A stretch of DNA of 64,000 nt from Streptomyces sp. NBC_01716 (GTDB lineage Bacteria > Actinomycetota > Actinomycetes > Streptomycetales > Streptomycetaceae), in contig NZ_CP109181.1 in assembly GCF_036248275.1 (NCBI RefSeq), forward strand, positions 4,216,001-4,280,000. The letters are read 5' to 3'. Under the pieces are notes generated by a model. It was given only the letters and a program-made list of their open reading frames with translations, did no database searches and had not been told where the DNA came from. Within the stretch, counting starts at the first letter, position 1, and each line of letters opens with the position of its first letter. The translations under genes were made by a program, and so were the position numbers. Below are positions 8,429 to 15,583 of this stretch, piece after piece.

Positions 8429-9307
8429 CTACAACTCCTTGAGGATTCCGTCGATCAAGCTGATCGAGTTCCGCTGCGCGAGCCCGAGCCGGGTGATGCG
8501 TTCGAACAGGTGCCCGTGCTGCGCAGCATCAGTATCGCTCTCCAGCCAGAGGGACGTCGAGGTCGTATCCATGTACACCACGTCGAGCGCGCCCTCGTCG
8601 GCGAACGAGACGATGTTGAAGGCACTGGTCATCCCCGGGTGGGCGCCGGCCAGGTACGGAAGCACCTGCACCTTTACGTTGGGGCGCTCGGCAACGTCCC
8701 GCAGATGTTCGAGCTGGGTCCTCATCACGGCGCGCCCGCCAACGAGTTGGCGCAGTGCGCCTTCGTGCACGACCGCCCACAGTTCCAGCGGGCGTTCGCC
8801 GCCCAAGCGCGCCTGCCGCGCCATCCGGGCTTCGACGAACGGATCGATCTCGTCCGGGTCGTCCCATGAGCCGTTCCCGACGGCTAGCGCCCGCGCGTAG
8901 TCGGGCGTCTGCAACAGACCCGGCACGATGGCGAGTTGCCACGTACGCAACTGGGTTGCGATGTCCTCAAGCGCGACGTACTCGACCATGGCTTGCAGTT
9001 GGGGATACTGGTTCCACCAGCCCTTCGCCTTCCGGCGCTCCCTGTCCAGCCGCGCCAGTTCCAGCAGCCGACCGACGGCCACCGGGTCTTCCTGGCCGTA
9101 GAACTCGAACAGCACCCGAATGTCCGGGTCTCTCATCGGCACCCAGCCCTGCTCCATCTTCACGATCTTCGAGTTCGTGGCGCTGATCGCGCCGGCCGCC
9201 TGTTGCTGCGTCTTGCCCGCCGCGTCGCGCAGACGCAGCAGCTCGCGTCCGAGTCTGCGCCCGAGGACCGTTGATGCCCGATTGCCTTGCTGAGCCGATC
9301 GATTCAC
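8429..9307 (-). CDS. XRE-family transcriptional regulator with DUF5753 domain (WhiJ/AbaA-like)
   Basis: A 292-residue regulator. An N-terminal helix-turn-helix (about residues 18-75: LGRELLRLRDAAGKTQQQAAG, then SKIVKMEQG) is followed by a DUF5753 sensor-like domain containing YVALEDIATQLRTWQLAIVPGLLQTPDYAR. Paralogues in Streptomyces influence sporulation and antibiotic production. It leads a two-gene operon with DUF397 and is divergent from a small histidine-kinase-like ATPase gene, the usual third member of these clusters. Palindromes just upstream are likely operators. Confidence 0.9.
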   Translation of the reverse strand: MNRSAQQGNRASTVLGRRLGRELLRLRDAAGKTQQQAAGAISATNSKIVKMEQGWVPMRDPDIRVLFEFYGQEDPVAVGRLLELARLDRERRKAKGWWNQYPQLQAMVEYVALEDIATQLRTWQLAIVPGLLQTPDYARALAVGNGSWDDPDEIDPFVEARMARQARLGGERPLELWAVVHEGALRQLVGGRAVMRTQLEHLRDVAERPNVKVQVLPYLAGAHPGMTSAFNIVSFADEGALDVVYMDTTSTSLWLESDTDAAQHGHLFERITRLGLAQRNSISLIDGILKEL

Positions 9308-9317
9308 GGTCCAAGTG

Positions 9318-9373
9318 TCGCTTGAGAAGCGATGAGCGGTCGACTCAGCTCACTCGATGGAGACAATTGTCTC
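9318..9373. promoter_or_regulatory. Palindromes upstream of the XRE gene
   Basis: Two inverted repeats lie in the A/T-richer divergent region. TCGCTT-GAG-AAGCGA ends 14 bp before the XRE start codon (9318-9332). A perfect 14-bp palindrome, GAGACAATTGTCTC, sits at 9360-9373. Further down, GTAGCTAC (9401-9408) lies inside AAGTA-N8-TACTT. They are candidate autoregulatory operators of the XRE protein. Confidence 0.5.
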
Positions 9374-9522
9374 TGGAGGACTTGCACCCATGAAGTAAGT
9401 GTAGCTACTTTCAGCACACCGCCACTCACACCGCGGAGCCACCCGGCGGAAGTGCACCGCGCTGCCCCGTGCCCAAGAGCAGCCGGCATCGCCACCGCCG
9501 ACTCACCCCCCAGGGACCCCAG

Positions 9523-10026
9523 ATGAACGCAGCTCACGCTCCACAACAACCCACGCCCAACCCTGAACCCGTCCTCCAGGAGGACCGGCTCGACTACACC
9601 CCCACCGCAGGGAGCGTCCGGCTCGCGCGGCGGCGGGCCGTGCGGCTTGTTGGGGAGTGGGGGTGGGCCGGACTCGCAGGCAGTGCCGGGCTGTTGGTCA
9701 GCGAGCTCGCCACCAACGCCCTGTTGCACGGCTGTCTGCGCGACCGGCTCTTCCGCGTACGGCTCCGACTCACCGCCGCCACCCTCCGCATCGAGGTCAG
9801 CGACCCGCGCGGCGAACGGCTGCCGCGCCTACGGCTCCCCGAGGACGACGAGTGCTTCGGCCGGGGGCTGCTCATCGTCGCGGAGCTGGCGGACCGTTGG
9901 GGCGTCGAGCCCCGCACCGTCGGCAAAACGGTCTGGGCGGAGTGCCACCTCGGCCCCCGCTCCCTCGTCACCCCACCGGGTTCGCCGGACCGTCCAGCCA
10001 CAGCTCCTGTCGTCCCCGTGCCGTGA
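9523..10026 (+). CDS. ATP-binding protein, HATPase (RsbW/anti-sigma-like)
   Basis: A 167-residue single HATPase_c domain of the serine-kinase/anti-sigma type. The N box is visible in LLVSELATNALLHG, the G1 box in RIEVSDPRGERLP, and the G2 box in DECFGRGLLIVAELADRWGV. It lacks a sensor or dimerisation domain. In Streptomyces such proteins accompany XRE/DUF397 pairs, as here, where it is divergent from them. Its 3' end overlaps the convergent methyltransferase gene by about 59 bp. Whether it phosphorylates an antisigma antagonist or binds another partner is unknown. Confidence 0.85.
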   Translation: MNAAHAPQQPTPNPEPVLQEDRLDYTPTAGSVRLARRRAVRLVGEWGWAGLAGSAGLLVSELATNALLHGCLRDRLFRVRLRLTAATLRIEVSDPRGERLPRLRLPEDDECFGRGLLIVAELADRWGVEPRTVGKTVWAECHLGPRSLVTPPGSPDRPATAPVVPVP

Positions 10027-11131
10027 CCGTCAGGCCGAAGCGGGTCAGGGACGGGCGGTCCCGGTCCTCCCACCAGGCACGGGCCGCCGTGATTTCGTCC
10101 CAGAGACGGCGGGTGCCCCACTGGCGCACCGCGTCCGGGGCGTCCCACGCCTCGTAACGCACCGACGTCCACGAGCCGTTGCCGTCCGAGAGCGCGATCC
10201 GGTACGTGGCGGCGGGGTCAGCGGCGTCCCAGGTGTGGAGGTAGCGGGCGTCCGGGACGCGCAGGCCGATCGTGAACGCCACGTCCACGTTCGACAGCAC
10301 CAGATCCGGGTCGATCGCGGACGGGCCCAGCCGATCCGGCTCCTGGGGCGGAAGGACCACCGCGTGGGGGCGTTGGGCGCGCATCCACATGAAGCTCACG
10401 TTGTCGACGAAGCGGCCGTACGAGGGGCCGCCGGGCTCGCCCGTCACCAATCGCAGCAGGCCAGCGTTGGCGTACGGCGTGCCCCACGGCGTCACGATCG
10501 TGCCGCCGGGCCTGGTCTGTTCGATCCAGGTGCGAGGAATGCGGCGGACGGCCGCCGTCGAGTGGATGTGGTCGTACGGCGCGCCCTCGGGCCGGGCCGC
10601 CAGGCCGTCACCGACCAGCAATCGCGCGGGCGAGAGCGCCGCGGACTTCAGACGGTGCGCGGCCTCCCCCGAGATACGGGGGTCGACCTCCACCGTGGTG
10701 ACGGCTTCGCCGCCAAGTCGGGCCACCAGCAGGGCACTTGTCCAGCCCGTGCCCGTACCGACGTCCAGGACCCGGGCGCCGTCGGTGACATCCAGATGCC
10801 TGAGCATCGACGCCACCAAGGACGGCTTGGACGCGGACGAGGTGGGGACACCGGGGCCGTTGTCCGCGCCGTCGTCCAACTGCGTGACGACCACTCCGTC
10901 GGCGTCCACCAGCGACCGCCACGTATCGGGCTCGGCGGCCCGGGTGATACGCCGGTGGCCGTTCGGCGACCCGTCGTCCGGCGCCCATACGACCTCCGGC
11001 ACGAACGCCGCACGCGGCGCACGCGCGAACGCGCCCCGCCAACTCTCTGCCAGCACACCGGACTCGGTCAGGCCGGCCAGCAACCGCGCGTAGCCGTCGC
11101 TCACTTCTTCGGCGGTACGGGCCTCGTCCAC
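9968..11131 (-). CDS. Protein-L-isoaspartate O-methyltransferase-like SAM methyltransferase
   Basis: A 387-residue protein with an N-terminal PIMT-like domain: the SSASKPSLVASML helix stands for the PIMT substrate/SAM loop, followed by motif I VLDVGTGTGWTSALL (residues 121-135), an acidic VEVDP and LVGDG. A C-terminal extension of about 170 residues is characteristic of the long PIMT-like enzymes that serve peptide-modification (RiPP) systems rather than protein repair. The GTG start lies inside the last codons of a 34-codon ORF, so translation is coupled. I infer the small peptide may be its substrate. Confidence 0.8.
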   Translation of the reverse strand: MDEARTAEEVSDGYARLLAGLTESGVLAESWRGAFARAPRAAFVPEVVWAPDDGSPNGHRRITRAAEPDTWRSLVDADGVVVTQLDDGADNGPGVPTSSASKPSLVASMLRHLDVTDGARVLDVGTGTGWTSALLVARLGGEAVTTVEVDPRISGEAAHRLKSAALSPARLLVGDGLAARPEGAPYDHIHSTAAVRRIPRTWIEQTRPGGTIVTPWGTPYANAGLLRLVTGEPGGPSYGRFVDNVSFMWMRAQRPHAVVLPPQEPDRLGPSAIDPDLVLSNVDVAFTIGLRVPDARYLHTWDAADPAATYRIALSDGNGSWTSVRYEAWDAPDAVRQWGTRRLWDEITAARAWWEDRDRPSLTRFGLTVTARGRQELWLDGPANPVG

Positions 11132-11205
11132 TGACCGTCCGACTCCTTCGGCGTCTGCTTCTTGTCCCCTTCGGTCCCGTCCTTGCCGTCCCCGTGCTCA
11201 CCCAT
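11101..11205 (-). CDS. Putative 34-residue peptide coupled to the PIMT-like methyltransferase
   Basis: A small ORF with a clear ribosome site (GGGGAG six bases before ATG). Its last 10 codons overlap the start of the methyltransferase gene in another frame. The peptide is highly charged and has no hydrophobic core. It contains three Asp-Gly pairs (residues 6-7, 9-10, 23-24), many Lys, and ends QWTRPVPPKK. Asp-Gly is the preferred site for PIMT-mediated methylation and aspartimide formation. It resembles no family I can name. It could be a RiPP precursor of the aspartimide (imiditide-like) type, or only a translational-coupling leader. Confidence 0.5.
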   Translation of the reverse strand: MGEHGDGKDGTEGDKKQTPKESDGQWTRPVPPKK

Positions 11206-11367
11206 GAACGTCTCCCCTCGTTCTCCGATCGACCGACTGCGTTCGGTCACCAGAACAGGTATACCCGCTTCGCTCCGTGACCACAGGGGGCGTGCGGAAG
11301 CACCCGGGGACGGGCGGGGCGCACAGCGGCGCCCCCGGCGACCGCCCGCTCATGGCCGGCCGCCCGC

Positions 11368-12768
11368 TCACGGACCGCCGTGCGGCACCGCGACCGTCAG
11401 GGACTGGGCCGGACCGCCCACACGGGTCCAGGTTCCGGTGGCGGAGTCCCAACGCCGGACCGACGCACGGTCCTTGGACAGGACGAACACCGCACGGCCC
11501 GCCACCCACGTCTCCGCCCCGGCCGGACCGATGTCGTGCCAGGTGCTCGACGCGTAGTGGCGCAGGCGGGTGCCCGTGCGGTCGGTGGAGAAGAGGCCCG
11601 CGGTGCCCGCGAACAGTGCGGTGGCCGGGCCCGCCGTGCGGGTCCACTGCTGCTCCGCGCCTTTCGCCTCGGGGCCCAGCCAGCGGGTGACCATCGCGCG
11701 GTCCGGCGTGAGCCCGTAGAGATGCTGGTCCGTGAGCGCGAAGTCCGCGCCCGCCGTGCCCACGAAGTCCCATTCGCCGGGCCGGCCGGCGTACTTGAAG
11801 ATCCGGCCGTCCTTGGGGTTCGTCGCGAAGAGGCCGGGACCGCCGCCGTACAACCGCTGCGCGGGGCCGCCCACCCAGGTCCAAGAGGTGCCCCGGCCGT
11901 CCCAGACGTGGACGGCGCCGCCGTCCGGCGCCAGGCGGTAGACACCTGCGCCGCTGACCGCGAAGTCGCTGCCCGGCCCGCCGACGCGGTGCCAGCGGCC
12001 GGGACTGCCGCCGTACGCGTAGAGGCCGTCGCCGTGCACTCCGGTCGCGAACAGGCCCGCCGGGCCCGCCCACAGGCGCTTCGCGGTGTCGCCGATCCGG
12101 GTCCAGTCGGCGGCGCCCGGGCCGTCCCAGCGGAAGACTCCGTCGCCGCCGGGACCGATCGCGAAGACGCCGGTGCCGGCGAGCGGCGCCGCCCGTTCGG
12201 GCGCCGGGCCGCTCGACGAAACGCCGCCGCCGGACGGGGTCCGGCCGCCGGCCGTGATGTCCTCGCCGCCGGACGAGAACAGCGCGATCAGCACCAGGAG
12301 GACGGCGACGGCGGTCGCCACCCCGGCGGTCAGAGCCACCGCGAGCGGGGGGCGCCGGGGGCCCGGCCCGCGTACGGCAGCGGCAGCCGGGACCCCGGCC
12401 GCGACCGGAGCCTCGTCGGACGACGGCACCGGCTCAACAGGCGCCGGAGCCGCCGCCGGAGCCGCCGCCGCACCCACCGCCGCCGCGTGCAGCCGCCTCG
12501 CCGTCCCCGTACGGCTCCGGCGGACCGCCTCGTCCGGCGTACGGTCCGCCACCAACCGCTCCAGCAGGTCCAGCGGTACGAGCTTCTGGCCCGAGCGGTA
12601 CTCCCCCCACATCGTTTTGCCGACGTGATACCGCTGCGCCAACTCCCGCACCGTGGACCCGGCCGTCACCTCCAGCACGAACGACGCGAGCGCGTTCGCC
12701 TCCTCCGTACGGCCTCTCGGCGCGCCCTGCCGTCTGCCGGCCCTGCCCGTCGTGTCGTCTGTCATCAC
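11368..12768 (-). CDS. HTH-like, single-TM protein with C-terminal tectonin/propeller-like repeats
   Basis: A 466-residue protein. Residues 20-80 form a helix-turn-helix-like region (TVRELAQRYHVGKTMWGEYRSG, then LDLLERLVADRTPDEAV). An Ala/Pro-rich linker leads to one membrane span (about 165-185, VALTAGVATAVAVLLVLIAL). The outer part holds about six repeats with cores such as KRLWAGPAGLFAT, QRLYGGGPGLFAT and TALFAGTAGLFST, resembling tachylectin/tectonin beta-propellers that bind glycans or surfaces. This suggests a one-protein transmembrane sensor. Upstream palindromes may be its operator. The ligand is unknown. Confidence 0.75.
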   Translation of the reverse strand: MMTDDTTGRAGRRQGAPRGRTEEANALASFVLEVTAGSTVRELAQRYHVGKTMWGEYRSGQKLVPLDLLERLVADRTPDEAVRRSRTGTARRLHAAAVGAAAAPAAAPAPVEPVPSSDEAPVAAGVPAAAAVRGPGPRRPPLAVALTAGVATAVAVLLVLIALFSSGGEDITAGGRTPSGGGVSSSGPAPERAAPLAGTGVFAIGPGGDGVFRWDGPGAADWTRIGDTAKRLWAGPAGLFATGVHGDGLYAYGGSPGRWHRVGGPGSDFAVSGAGVYRLAPDGGAVHVWDGRGTSWTWVGGPAQRLYGGGPGLFATNPKDGRIFKYAGRPGEWDFVGTAGADFALTDQHLYGLTPDRAMVTRWLGPEAKGAEQQWTRTAGPATALFAGTAGLFSTDRTGTRLRHYASSTWHDIGPAGAETWVAGRAVFVLSKDRASVRRWDSATGTWTRVGGPAQSLTVAVPHGGP

Positions 12769-12801
12769 GCCCCCTCACCCCGGGGAATCCCAGCAGATCG
12801 G

Positions 12802-12864
12802 TTGTCCGCGGACAATGCGTTGTCCGGACTTCATACGTGTTTTCCGGCCGAATCGCCCGGACAA
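12802..12864. promoter_or_regulatory. Cluster of TTGTCCG half-sites in a divergent promoter
   Basis: A perfect palindrome TTGTCCGCGGACAA (12802-12815) is followed by TTGTCCGG (12820-12827) and its inverted copy CCGGACAA (12857-12864), all between two divergent genes. The regular half-site points to a bound regulator, plausibly the neighbouring HTH membrane protein. Confidence 0.6.
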
Positions 12865-12946
12865 TCGCGAGTCCCGGCAGCCTGGGAACCGCGGGTCAAC
12901 GTCGGCACATCGACCGATCCACTCGGTTTCGACCAAGGAGGAAAAC

Positions 12947-13117
12947 ATGCCGTTCAGCGACGACGAAATCACCGAGATCGCCTTCAGGGAGCAGCGGGAG
13001 CGCGACCGCCAGTACCAAGAGATGATGGAGCGTCAGGAGGCCGAGCGCCAGGCGCGGTACGCCGAGGAGCAGGCCCGGAGGAACGCCGAGCAGCCGCACT
13101 CCGGGCCCACCTGGTAG
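12947..13117 (+). CDS. Small charged coiled-coil-like protein, unknown
   Basis: A 56-residue protein preceded by a near-perfect ribosome site (AAGGAGG, 5 nt before ATG). Most of it is one predicted amphipathic charged helix, rich in Arg, Glu and Gln (FREQRERDRQYQEMMERQEA), with a short Pro/Gly tail ending SGPTW. There is no signal peptide or membrane span. I recognise no family. It is divergent from the HTH-propeller membrane protein and shares the TTGTCCG palindromes, which suggests coregulation. Confidence 0.7.
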   Translation: MPFSDDEITEIAFREQRERDRQYQEMMERQEAERQARYAEEQARRNAEQPHSGPTW

Positions 13118-13142
13118 GTCAGGACCTGGTTCACGCACAGAC

Positions 13143-13180
13143 GGAAGGGTCGCAACCCACGGGGGAGTTGCGACCCTTCC
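13143..13180. terminator. Bidirectional terminator between small protein and bkd E2 genes
   Basis: Perfect 14-bp arms (GGAAGGGTCGCAAC and its complement) with a 10-nt loop lie between the two convergent stops. Confidence 0.85.
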
Positions 13181-13194
13181 CTGGGCCTGGGTGA

Positions 13195-14586
13195 TCAGGC
13201 CCAGGTGATCAGTCTCTTCGGCTGTTCCAGGATCGCCGCCACGTCCGCCAGGACCTTGGAGCCCAGTTCGCCGTCCACCAGGCGGTGGTCGAACGACAGG
13301 GCCAGGGTCGTCACCTGGCGGGGTTTGACCTTGCCCTTGTGGACCCAGGGCTGGAGCTTGATCGCGCCGACCGCCAGGATCGCCGACTCGCCCGGGTTGA
13401 GGATCGGGGTGCCCGTGTCGACGCCGAAGACGCCGACGTTCGTGATGGTCACCGTGCCGCCCTGCATGGCCGCCGGGGTCGTCTTGCCCTCGCGGGCCGT
13501 GGACACCAGTTCGCCCAGGGACTGGGCGAGTTGGGGCAGGGTCTGGTCGTGCGCGTCCTTGATGTTCGGGACGAGCAGGCCGCGGGGGGTCGCCGCCGCG
13601 ATGCCCAGGTTGACGTAGTGCTTGACCACGATCTCCTGGGCGGCCTCGTCCCACGTGGCGTTGACCTCGGGGTGGCGCTTGATCGCCACCAGCAGCGCCT
13701 TGGCGATGAGCAGCAGCGGGTTGACCCGTACACCCGCCATGTCCTTGTCGGACTTGAGCTCGTCCACCAGCTTCATCGTGCGCGTCACGTCGACCGTCAC
13801 GAACTCCGTGACGTGCGGCGCGGTGAACGCGCTGCCCACCATCGCCGCCGCCGTCGCCTTCCGTACACCCTTCACGGGGATCCGGGTCTCCCGGCCCACC
13901 GGCGCCGTCGGGGCGGCCACCGGTGCCGGCGCGGGCTCCGCGGCCGGCTCCTCGGCCACGGGTGCCGTCGCCGCGTGCACGTCCTCGCGGGTGATGATCC
14001 CCTCCGGGCCGGTCGGCGTGACCGTCGTCAGGTCCACACCCAGGTCCTTGGCGAGCTTGCGCACCGGCGGCTTCGCCAGCGGGCGGGACGGCGCCTCGGT
14101 CACGGGGGCGGAAGCGACCCCGTTCATCTCCGCCTGGATCGCGGCGGCGGCAGTGCCCTGCTCAGGGACCGCCGCCCCCCGGCGCGGACGCCGCTTCGTG
14201 GACGACTCCGAGACGCCGTAGCCCACGAGCACCGGTTGGCGCCCCTTCGGCCCGGCGGCCTCCGCGGGCTCGGCGGGCTCGGCGGCCTCAGCGACCGGCT
14301 CCACAGGCGCGGCCGCCCCGCTCCCCGGCGCCACGTCCACCGTGATGATCGACGCCCCGACATCGACGGTCGTGCCCTCGTCGAAGCGCAGCGCGTGCAC
14401 CACCCCGTCGTAGGGGATGGGCAGTTCGACGGCCGCCTTCGCCGTCTCCACCTCGCACACCACCTGGCCGTCGACGACGGTGTCGCCCGGCTGTACGTAC
14501 CACTTGAGGATCTCCGCCTCGGTGAGCCCTTCGCCCACGTCGGGCATCTTGAACTCTCTATAGCGGGTAGAAGTGTCAGCAGTCAT
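13195..14586 (-). CDS. bkdC: 2-oxoacid dehydrogenase complex E2 (dihydrolipoyl acyltransferase), copy 1
   Basis: A 463-residue acyltransferase core of a branched-chain 2-oxoacid (or pyruvate) dehydrogenase complex. It has an N-terminal lipoyl domain (PDVGEGLTEAEILKWYV, lipoyl-Lys in VETAKAAVEL), Ala/Pro-rich linkers, a peripheral-subunit binding domain (PPVRKLAKDLGVDLTTV) and the catalytic domain ending with the active-site SFDHRLVDGE. It is the last gene of a leftward E1alpha-E1beta-E2 operon. The ATG follows GAGGAG by 10 nt; an in-frame GTG two codons earlier is possible. A paralogous set lies at 34-37.7 kb. Confidence 0.92.
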   Translation of the reverse strand: MTADTSTRYREFKMPDVGEGLTEAEILKWYVQPGDTVVDGQVVCEVETAKAAVELPIPYDGVVHALRFDEGTTVDVGASIITVDVAPGSGAAAPVEPVAEAAEPAEPAEAAGPKGRQPVLVGYGVSESSTKRRPRRGAAVPEQGTAAAAIQAEMNGVASAPVTEAPSRPLAKPPVRKLAKDLGVDLTTVTPTGPEGIITREDVHAATAPVAEEPAAEPAPAPVAAPTAPVGRETRIPVKGVRKATAAAMVGSAFTAPHVTEFVTVDVTRTMKLVDELKSDKDMAGVRVNPLLLIAKALLVAIKRHPEVNATWDEAAQEIVVKHYVNLGIAAATPRGLLVPNIKDAHDQTLPQLAQSLGELVSTAREGKTTPAAMQGGTVTITNVGVFGVDTGTPILNPGESAILAVGAIKLQPWVHKGKVKPRQVTTLALSFDHRLVDGELGSKVLADVAAILEQPKRLITWA

Positions 14587-14600
14587 GGTCACGGCACTCC

Positions 14601-15581
14601 TCAGTACGCGAGCGAGCGGTCGACGGCGTCGAGCACCCGGTCCAGGCCCGGAAGGTACTCCTCCTCCAGGCGCGCCGGCGGGTACGGGGCGTGGAATCCG
14701 CCCACCCGCAGCACCGGAGCCTCCAGGTGGTAGAAGGAGCGCTCCGTGATCCGGGCGGCGATCTCCGCGCCGGAGCCGTAGAACACCGGCGCCTCGTGGA
14801 CCACGACCAGCCGGCGTGTCTTCTCCACCGACGTCTGGATCGTGTCGAAGTCGATCGGGGACATCGAGCGGAGATCGAGGACCTCCACCGACTTGCCCTC
14901 CTCGGCCGCGGCGGTCGCCGCCTCCAGACAGACCTTGACCATCGGGCCGTACGCCGCGAGGGTGAGATCCGTGCCGGCGCGGGTGACCCGGGCCTTGTGG
15001 AGCGGGCCGGGAATGGCCTCGGTGTCGACCTCGCCCTTGTCCCAGTAGCGGCGCTTGGGCTCGAAGAAGATGACCGGGTCGTCGCTCTGGATGGCCTGCT
15101 GCATCATCCAGTAACCGTCCGCGGACGTCGAGGGCGAGACGATCTTCAACCCCGCCACATGCGCGAACAGCGCCTCCGGCGACTCGGAGTGGTGCTCGAC
15201 GGCGCCGATGCCACCGCCGTACGGAATCCGGATGACGACCGGCATCTTGATCTTGCCGAGCGCGCGGGCGTGCATCTTCGCGAGCTGCGTGACGATCTGG
15301 TCGTACGCGGGGAAGACGAAGCCGTCGAACTGGATCTCCACGACGGGCCGGTAGCCGCGCAGCGCGAGGCCGATCGCCGTACCGACGATGCCCGACTCCG
15401 CGAGCGGGGTGTCGATGACCCGCCCCTCGCCGAAGTCCTTCTGGAGACCGTCGGTGACCCGGAAGACACCGCCGAGCTTGCCGACGTCCTCGCCCATGAT
15501 CAGGACCTTGGGGTCGGTGTCGAGGGCGACGCGCAGCGACTCGTTGATCGCCTTGGCGAGGGGGAGTTTCTGTACGGCCAT
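14601..15581 (-). CDS. bkdB: 2-oxoacid dehydrogenase E1 beta subunit, copy 1
   Basis: A 326-residue E1 beta subunit (transketolase pyrimidine-binding and C-terminal domains). Typical stretches are LIMGEDVGKLGGVFRVTDGL, RIPYGGGIGAVEHHSESPE and VIFFEPKRRYW. Together with the alpha subunit it binds thiamine diphosphate and decarboxylates the 2-oxoacid, passing the acyl group to lipoyl-E2. In Streptomyces the products prime branched-chain fatty acid and some polyketide synthesis. It lies two bases after E1 alpha and 14 bp before E2, clearly cotranscribed. Confidence 0.93.
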   Translation of the reverse strand: MAVQKLPLAKAINESLRVALDTDPKVLIMGEDVGKLGGVFRVTDGLQKDFGEGRVIDTPLAESGIVGTAIGLALRGYRPVVEIQFDGFVFPAYDQIVTQLAKMHARALGKIKMPVVIRIPYGGGIGAVEHHSESPEALFAHVAGLKIVSPSTSADGYWMMQQAIQSDDPVIFFEPKRRYWDKGEVDTEAIPGPLHKARVTRAGTDLTLAAYGPMVKVCLEAATAAAEEGKSVEVLDLRSMSPIDFDTIQTSVEKTRRLVVVHEAPVFYGSGAEIAARITERSFYHLEAPVLRVGGFHAPYPPARLEEEYLPGLDRVLDAVDRSLAY

Positions 15582-15583
15582 GG

